Source of the DNA: Enhygromyxa salina
GTDB taxonomy: Bacteria; Myxococcota_A; Polyangia; Nannocystales; Nannocystaceae
Assembly: GCF_002994635.1 (NCBI RefSeq)
Contig: NZ_PVNL01000041.1
Span: 167,911 to 231,910, forward strand
DNA length: 64,000 nucleotides
Reading direction: 5' to 3'
Positions 61,201-64,000 of the stretch are shown here, piece by piece. The translations under genes were made by a program, and so were the position numbers. The stretch's first letter is position 1. Each line of letters begins with the position of its first letter. A model generated the notes under the pieces. That model was given only the letters and a program-made list of their open reading frames with translations. It was not told the DNA's origin and searched no databases.

Positions 61201-61684
61201 CCACGCGCGGGCGCTCGTGCACGTAGGTCTCGAAGGTCCGGCGGCCGGCGCTGCGCTCGACGACCTCGCCCTCCATCCACCGCTGGCCGATCTTCATCGC
61301 CAGCCGTGACAGCGCCGCGCCGGGCGGCAGATCAAACTCGAAGCGGCCCTCCCGGCGGCGGGCCTCGGGGTTCTCAAAGGTCAGGTGGAGCTCGGTGAAC
61401 GCGAAGGGATCGGCGATCACGACGGATCCGGAGATCGACACCAGGCGCAGCCCCGAGCCGTCGCCGGCCGTCAGCGCCATGGGTGCCCGCTCGATCGCCG
61501 CCGCTCGCCAGTCGACCCGGGGCGTGAGCTCCGCCCGGTCGTGCGTGACCACGTTGCTGCCCAGGTTGGGCGGGGGTGGTCGGTCCTGCGCGGTCGCGGC
61601 GAGGGTCGGCTCGGCGGCGCCGCACGACAACATGAACGCGCAGGCAGCCAGCAGAGTGAGGACGGAGCAGAGCAGTCGAGGCAT
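58205..61684 (-). CDS. VIT/vWA lipoprotein with AgmX/PglI C-terminal domain and TPR region
   Basis: The start is ATG 61684 (the open frame extends upstream without a signal). The 1159-residue protein has a signal peptide and lipobox (AFMLSC), a VIT domain at about residues 75-215 (GRFEFDLPPGAALSRL, WMEGEVVERS), and a vWA domain at 290-460 with the metal-ion site DTSAST (296-301) and SDG (388-390). A Gly-rich linker (668-722) leads to the AgmX/PglI domain (735-832: SGSMDRDIIRRVVRAHLNEVRHCYNAGL, then RRWRFPHPQGGG), named after the adventurous gliding protein AgmX. A TPR-like region follows (about 880-1010). The Gly-rich part and paired Cys suggest a surface-exposed protein taking part in motility or adhesion. 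Confidence 0.9.
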   Translation of the reverse strand: MPRLLCSVLTLLAACAFMLSCGAAEPTLAATAQDRPPPPNLGSNVVTHDRAELTPRVDWRAAAIERAPMALTAGDGSGLRLVSISGSVVIADPFAFTELHLTFENPEARRREGRFEFDLPPGAALSRLAMKIGQRWMEGEVVERSAGRRTFETYVHERPRVDPALLEQAGANRVSARVFPIQPHERKQIIVSYSQPLIGGGEGYRLPLQGLPELDALDLRVIVETAGDARDSSSSQRVLEVSERSFAPTRDLVVALDGAGDVGALRADELVAVRVRPQLADADSVDPVDSLTVLFDTSASTAHGYDREVDRLGATLEALGDVPVRVLAFDQTTALIHDGPAAAALGEPLATLRARRGFGASDLHAALAHPALRSGVRAAGSHRLLIWSDGLATAGEIEAASLAAVAQALRFDRVDAYASSTSADRDLLGTLAAAGTRVGFVVGPDLAGAKLVETLARPGFDAVEVRIAGADWSYPRSLEGFAPGDDIVVVASFPDAAPEQVYVGFTDPRLADHVVPTSNGAVPLLLRAVARARVDELQRQLERSTNPGEAAQLRERLVELAVDNRLLTPHTALLVLESEAEYRRYGIDRAARTDILTVGPAGVELVRRGASSGPSAAPSGDDPPVDALSVDEVAELSRDAGILGVMAQTDTDADVWGSLSGTEIGEAFGAGGLGLVGTGRGGGGSGEGTIGLGNTGLIGKGGGGGSGSGYGRGSAAGFGGRGMRVPAVRQAKPTVSGSMDRDIIRRVVRAHLNEVRHCYNAGLTRNPSLGGRIEIQFSILDTGMVGAASVASSSLADPQVGTCIANATRRWRFPHPQGGGSVTVRFPFTLDPGTGGSMSSWRSTPSRGARRRPGDPSDANGAKWAGSAQSGRYGALRQLVAQGRFELARADAWEWATTEPDNALALVALGELLELDGQRDLAARVYGSLIDLHPERADMRRAASARLEALDESARALAIDSYTKAVEQRPDQINGHRQLAWALAKDRRYEQAFEVLTDAIDTQIPAGRFNGVKALLREDRELVAAAWLAAGSTPALALEARLRAAGVRPATSASLRLVANWETDATDVDILVVPEGRGDGQRHADVRTGFGPEAWISRAGRCPDAVNARVRYFNRGAMGYALGTVASIGHDGAGNLTFHERPFVLMNGEGSVELGRFGA

Positions 61685-61807
61685 GGCGAGGAACCTGGGC
61701 GCCCGGACCACCGGACGCTGGCGCGGTTCCACGATCCCCCGAGTTTTTCTTGCCCCCCTCGAGCCCCGCCGTCTCCACCCACGGCGGGGCGCCAGACCGA
61801 GCCACGC

Positions 61808-63496
61808 TCAGCCGGTGGTGCCCATCATGGGCTCGGTGCAGTCGTTGAGGCAGCCATCATTGTTGGCCTGGTTGCCGTCGTCGCACTCTTCCTCGCCTTC
61901 CCACACGATCTGATCGCCGCAGTACGCGTCCAGGCACATGTTGGTGCAGGCGTCGGTGTTGCTGCCGTTGCCGTCGTCGCACTCCTCGTCGTTGGCCTTG
62001 GTGTAGCCGTCGCCACACTCGGCGGGCACGCACGCGCCGACGCAGGCGTCGGTGTTGAGCAGGTTGCCGTCGTCGCACAGCTCCATGCCGGCCCAGATCA
62101 CACCATCACCGCACGCGGCGTCGGTGCACATGTTGGTGCAGGCGTCGGTGTTGATGTTGTTGTTGTCGTCGCACTCCTCCATGCCGTTCCAGACGATCCC
62201 GTCGCCGCAGGCGGCGAGGTCGCAGGAGTTGGTGCAGGCGTCGATGTTGATGTTGTTGGCGTCGTCGCACTCTTCCCAGCCCGCGCGGGTGAAGCCGTCG
62301 CCGCAGACTGCATGGTTACAGGTGTTGATGCACCCGTCGGTGTTGTTGTTGTTGCCGTCGTCGCACTGCTCGTTGCCGGCCCACAAGATCCCGTCGCCGC
62401 ACACGGCGGTGGTGCACATGTTGGTGCACATGTCCCCGTTGTCGCCGTCGCCGTCGTCACACTCTTCACCGGGCTGGGTGAAGCCGTCGCCGCAGGTGGC
62501 GTCGGTGCACGCGTTGGTGCAGGTGTCGTTGTTGTTCTGGTTGCCGTCGTCGCACTCTTCGTTGGGGTCGTTGACGCCGTCGCCACAGTTGGCGGACTTG
62601 CACTCGTTGGTGCAGGCGTCGTCGTTGACCTGGTTGCCGTCGTCGCAGCCCTCGCCGGGGCCCAGGAACCCGTCGCCGCACGCCGCGGCCACGCAACCGG
62701 CGACGCAGGTGTCGGTGTTGACGTCGTTGGCGTCGTCGCACTCTTCCTCGCCGACCCACACGATGCCGTCGCCGCAGGTGGCGTTGTCGCATGAGCTCAG
62801 GCACGCGTCGGCGTCGTCGCCGTTGGCGTCGTCGCACTCTTCGTTGCCGGCCCACACGAACCCGTCACCGCACTTGGCGACCTCGCAGGTGTCGAGGCAC
62901 ACGTCGGTGTTGTTGGGGTTGGCGTCGTCGCACTCCTCCACGCCGTCGTAGACCTGGCCGTCACCGCAGATCGCCTCGGTGCAGGTGTCGAGGCACGCGT
63001 CGTTGTTGCTGGGGTTGCCGTCGTCGCAGGCCTCGCCCTCGTCGAGCACGCCGTTGCCGCAGCTGGCGAGCTTGCAGGCGTTGGTGCAGGCGTCGGTCTC
63101 GTCGGTGTTGCCGTCGTCGCAGCCCTCGCCGGGGCCGACGAAGCCGTCGCCACAAGTCGCGAGCTTGCAGCCCTCGACGCAGGTGTCGGTGTTGGAGGTG
63201 TTGCCGTCGTCACACTCCTCGTCGGCGTCGTTGATCCCGTCGCCGCAGGTCCCCTCGCCGCTCGTGCACACGCCGTCGACGCAGGCCAGGCCAGCGTCGC
63301 AGCTGCCGGCGTCGCACGGGCAGCCGTCGGCCCCGTCGACACACCCGGCGTCGGTCTCGGCCTCGGTGCCGGCCGAAGCGGACTCGACGATGATCGGGCC
63401 ACAGCTGCCGAGCAGCAGCGTGAGCCCGAGCAAGAACGGCGCACGGGCCGTACGCTCGAGCGCCGCCGCGAACGGGTGATCTGGACGCAAAGCCAT
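61808..63496 (-). CDS. DUF4215 cysteine-rich repeat lipoprotein
   Basis: The 562-residue protein has a signal peptide with lipobox (TLLLGSC) and a Cys-rich lead-in ([19 protein letters not shown]). It then has 15 tandem copies of a 31-33-residue unit, CGDG(x)nGEECDDGNxxNxDxCxxxC, which is the DUF4215 (myxococcus Cys-rich repeat) family. Each unit has four cysteines and an acidic DD/DG pair that could bind calcium. Such proteins form long, rod-like, disulfide-stabilised surface extensions in myxobacteria. The repeats differ in the linker, so the array is old rather than recently expanded. It is 123 bp upstream of the VIT/vWA gene on the same strand. Confidence 0.92.
   Translation of the reverse strand: MALRPDHPFAAALERTARAPFLLGLTLLLGSCGPIIVESASAGTEAETDAGCVDGADGCPCDAGSCDAGLACVDGVCTSGEGTCGDGINDADEECDDGNTSNTDTCVEGCKLATCGDGFVGPGEGCDDGNTDETDACTNACKLASCGNGVLDEGEACDDGNPSNNDACLDTCTEAICGDGQVYDGVEECDDANPNNTDVCLDTCEVAKCGDGFVWAGNEECDDANGDDADACLSSCDNATCGDGIVWVGEEECDDANDVNTDTCVAGCVAAACGDGFLGPGEGCDDGNQVNDDACTNECKSANCGDGVNDPNEECDDGNQNNNDTCTNACTDATCGDGFTQPGEECDDGDGDNGDMCTNMCTTAVCGDGILWAGNEQCDDGNNNNTDGCINTCNHAVCGDGFTRAGWEECDDANNINIDACTNSCDLAACGDGIVWNGMEECDDNNNINTDACTNMCTDAACGDGVIWAGMELCDDGNLLNTDACVGACVPAECGDGYTKANDEECDDGNGSNTDACTNMCLDAYCGDQIVWEGEEECDDGNQANNDGCLNDCTEPMMGTTG
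61838..63247 (-). repeat. 15-unit tandem repeat array (about 95 bp per unit)
   Basis: The array codes for the 15 DUF4215 units of the lipoprotein above. The DNA-level repeats are imperfect (strong at the GGCGAC/GACGAC and TGCGGCGACGGC blocks). The array could recombine to change the number of units while staying in frame, as the period is close to a multiple of three. Confidence 0.85.
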
Positions 63497-63570
63497 GTTC
63501 GAACGGTATCACCCGCTGGCAACGGAATGAAGCAGCGATCGCGCCAGAAGTCAGCCCACACGTAGGTTGT

Positions 63571-63864
63571 TCACACGGTCGGGTTCGCTCGCTGCGACAG
63601 GGCCAGGGTCTCCGCCAGTTGCGCGACAAACACTCGCTCGTCATCGTCGGTGACCTCTTCGGCGTAGTGGTTAATCAGCGTGTAGATCGCGGCGACCACG
63701 AAGGTGAGATCGATCGGGTCGAGCGCGTCGGAGGTCGAGGCCAACAGCCGCGCGACCAGCGGGTGCCCGGTGTTGACCGCGATGTCGGACATCCGGATCT
63801 TGGCGATGGTGTCGTCGCCCGTGTCGCGCAGCTCGAGGTGGGCGAGGCGAAGTTGATCGAGCAC
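63571..63864 (-). CDS. Hypothetical protein, start uncertain, near the right edge
   Basis: The visible product from GTG 63864 has 97 residues and is mainly helical (LRLAHLELRDTGDDTIAKIR, FVVAAIYTLINHYAEEVTDDDERVFVAQL). No family is recognised. Upstream, the same frame continues without a start codon (ALYEQLQWARARHGA) to an in-frame TAG at 63991-63993, nine bases from the window end. So either the real start is GTG 63864 or a CTG near 63921, or the gene is broken. It is transcribed toward the DUF4215 gene with a 74-bp gap. Confidence 0.5.
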   Translation of the reverse strand: MLDQLRLAHLELRDTGDDTIAKIRMSDIAVNTGHPLVARLLASTSDALDPIDLTFVVAAIYTLINHYAEEVTDDDERVFVAQLAETLALSQRANPTV

Positions 63865-64000
63865 CGCCCCGTGGCGCGCTCGCGCCCACTGCAGCTGCTC
63901 GTAGAGCGCGGCGAGCAGACGCGCGGAGGGGGTCGTGGGCTCGAGCGGGGCAGCTGGTGGCGCTGGGTCGGCGGGCGCAGGCGCGGCGGCCTACATCGTC

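Noticed and set aside
1..64000. tRNA, rRNA, insertion sequence, integrase or prophage genes
   Set aside because: None was recognised by reading; no transposase motif, terminal inverted repeat pair or cloverleaf sequence was found.

Overview
The window looks like chromosomal DNA from a GC-rich delta-proteobacterial lineage, most likely a myxobacterium of the Nannocystaceae type (Nannocystis, Plesiocystis, Enhygromyxa). Supporting signs are the number of secreted lipoproteins, two of them with long Asp-Gly linkers, a 15-copy DUF4215 cysteine-rich repeat lipoprotein, a VIT/vWA protein with an AgmX/PglI C-terminal domain, a Ser/Thr kinase with a WD40-like sensor, and a Rieske oxygenase of the sterol-desaturase type. 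This placement is inference from gene content; no rRNA or tRNA gene was seen.

Layout. 0-10 kb: a fatty acyl-AMP ligase fused to an acyl carrier domain (probably the last gene of a cluster to the left), several exported proteins, a DUF4386 membrane protein, a beta-propeller lipoprotein, a divergent VOC/TetR pair, and an amidohydrolase lipoprotein overlapping a DG-repeat lipoprotein. 9.9-10.4 kb: a decayed or frameshifted anti-sigma/anti-anti-sigma (RsbW/RsbV-like) pair. 10.6-16.5 kb: a cytochrome c lipoprotein, a papain-like/OmpA fusion, a Fur regulator, xseB-ispA, and an FHA-GGDEF diguanylate cyclase. 16.5-21.1 kb: an apparent three-gene envelope operon with two large paralogous lipoproteins and a barrel-like protein. 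21-30 kb: a sulfotransferase, a membrane spermidine-synthase-like protein, a secreted HNH nuclease, and an operon of aldehyde dehydrogenase, glutamine-synthetase-like ligase and iron alcohol dehydrogenase, which suggests catabolism of a gamma-glutamylated amine.

30-40 kb: a very large phosphoesterase (phospholipase C family) without a signal peptide, next to a small protein whose repeats predict a four-bladed beta-propeller; a DksA-like zinc finger protein with a Rieske oxygenase; a cysteine-rich exported peptide translationally coupled to a small membrane protein that has a paralogue 7 kb away; a GIN-domain lipoprotein; and an M49 dipeptidyl-peptidase III. 40.3-44.5 kb: a DnaA-box/AT-rich element followed by two overlapping P-loop NTPase genes, the second a STAND protein with a helical C-terminus. 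This pair is the best candidate for an undescribed conflict or signalling system. A kinase-WD40 gene converges on it.

44.5-64 kb: a beta-lactamase-like hydrolase with extra domains, a metalloprotease coupled to a cysteine-rich lipoprotein, a pair of overlapping envelope genes (HEAT-like lipoprotein and exported beta-rich protein), a SIMPL protein, the VIT/vWA/AgmX/TPR protein, the DUF4215 protein and an incomplete gene at the right edge. Many adjacent genes overlap by 1-13 bases. No insertion sequence, CRISPR array or integrase was found.
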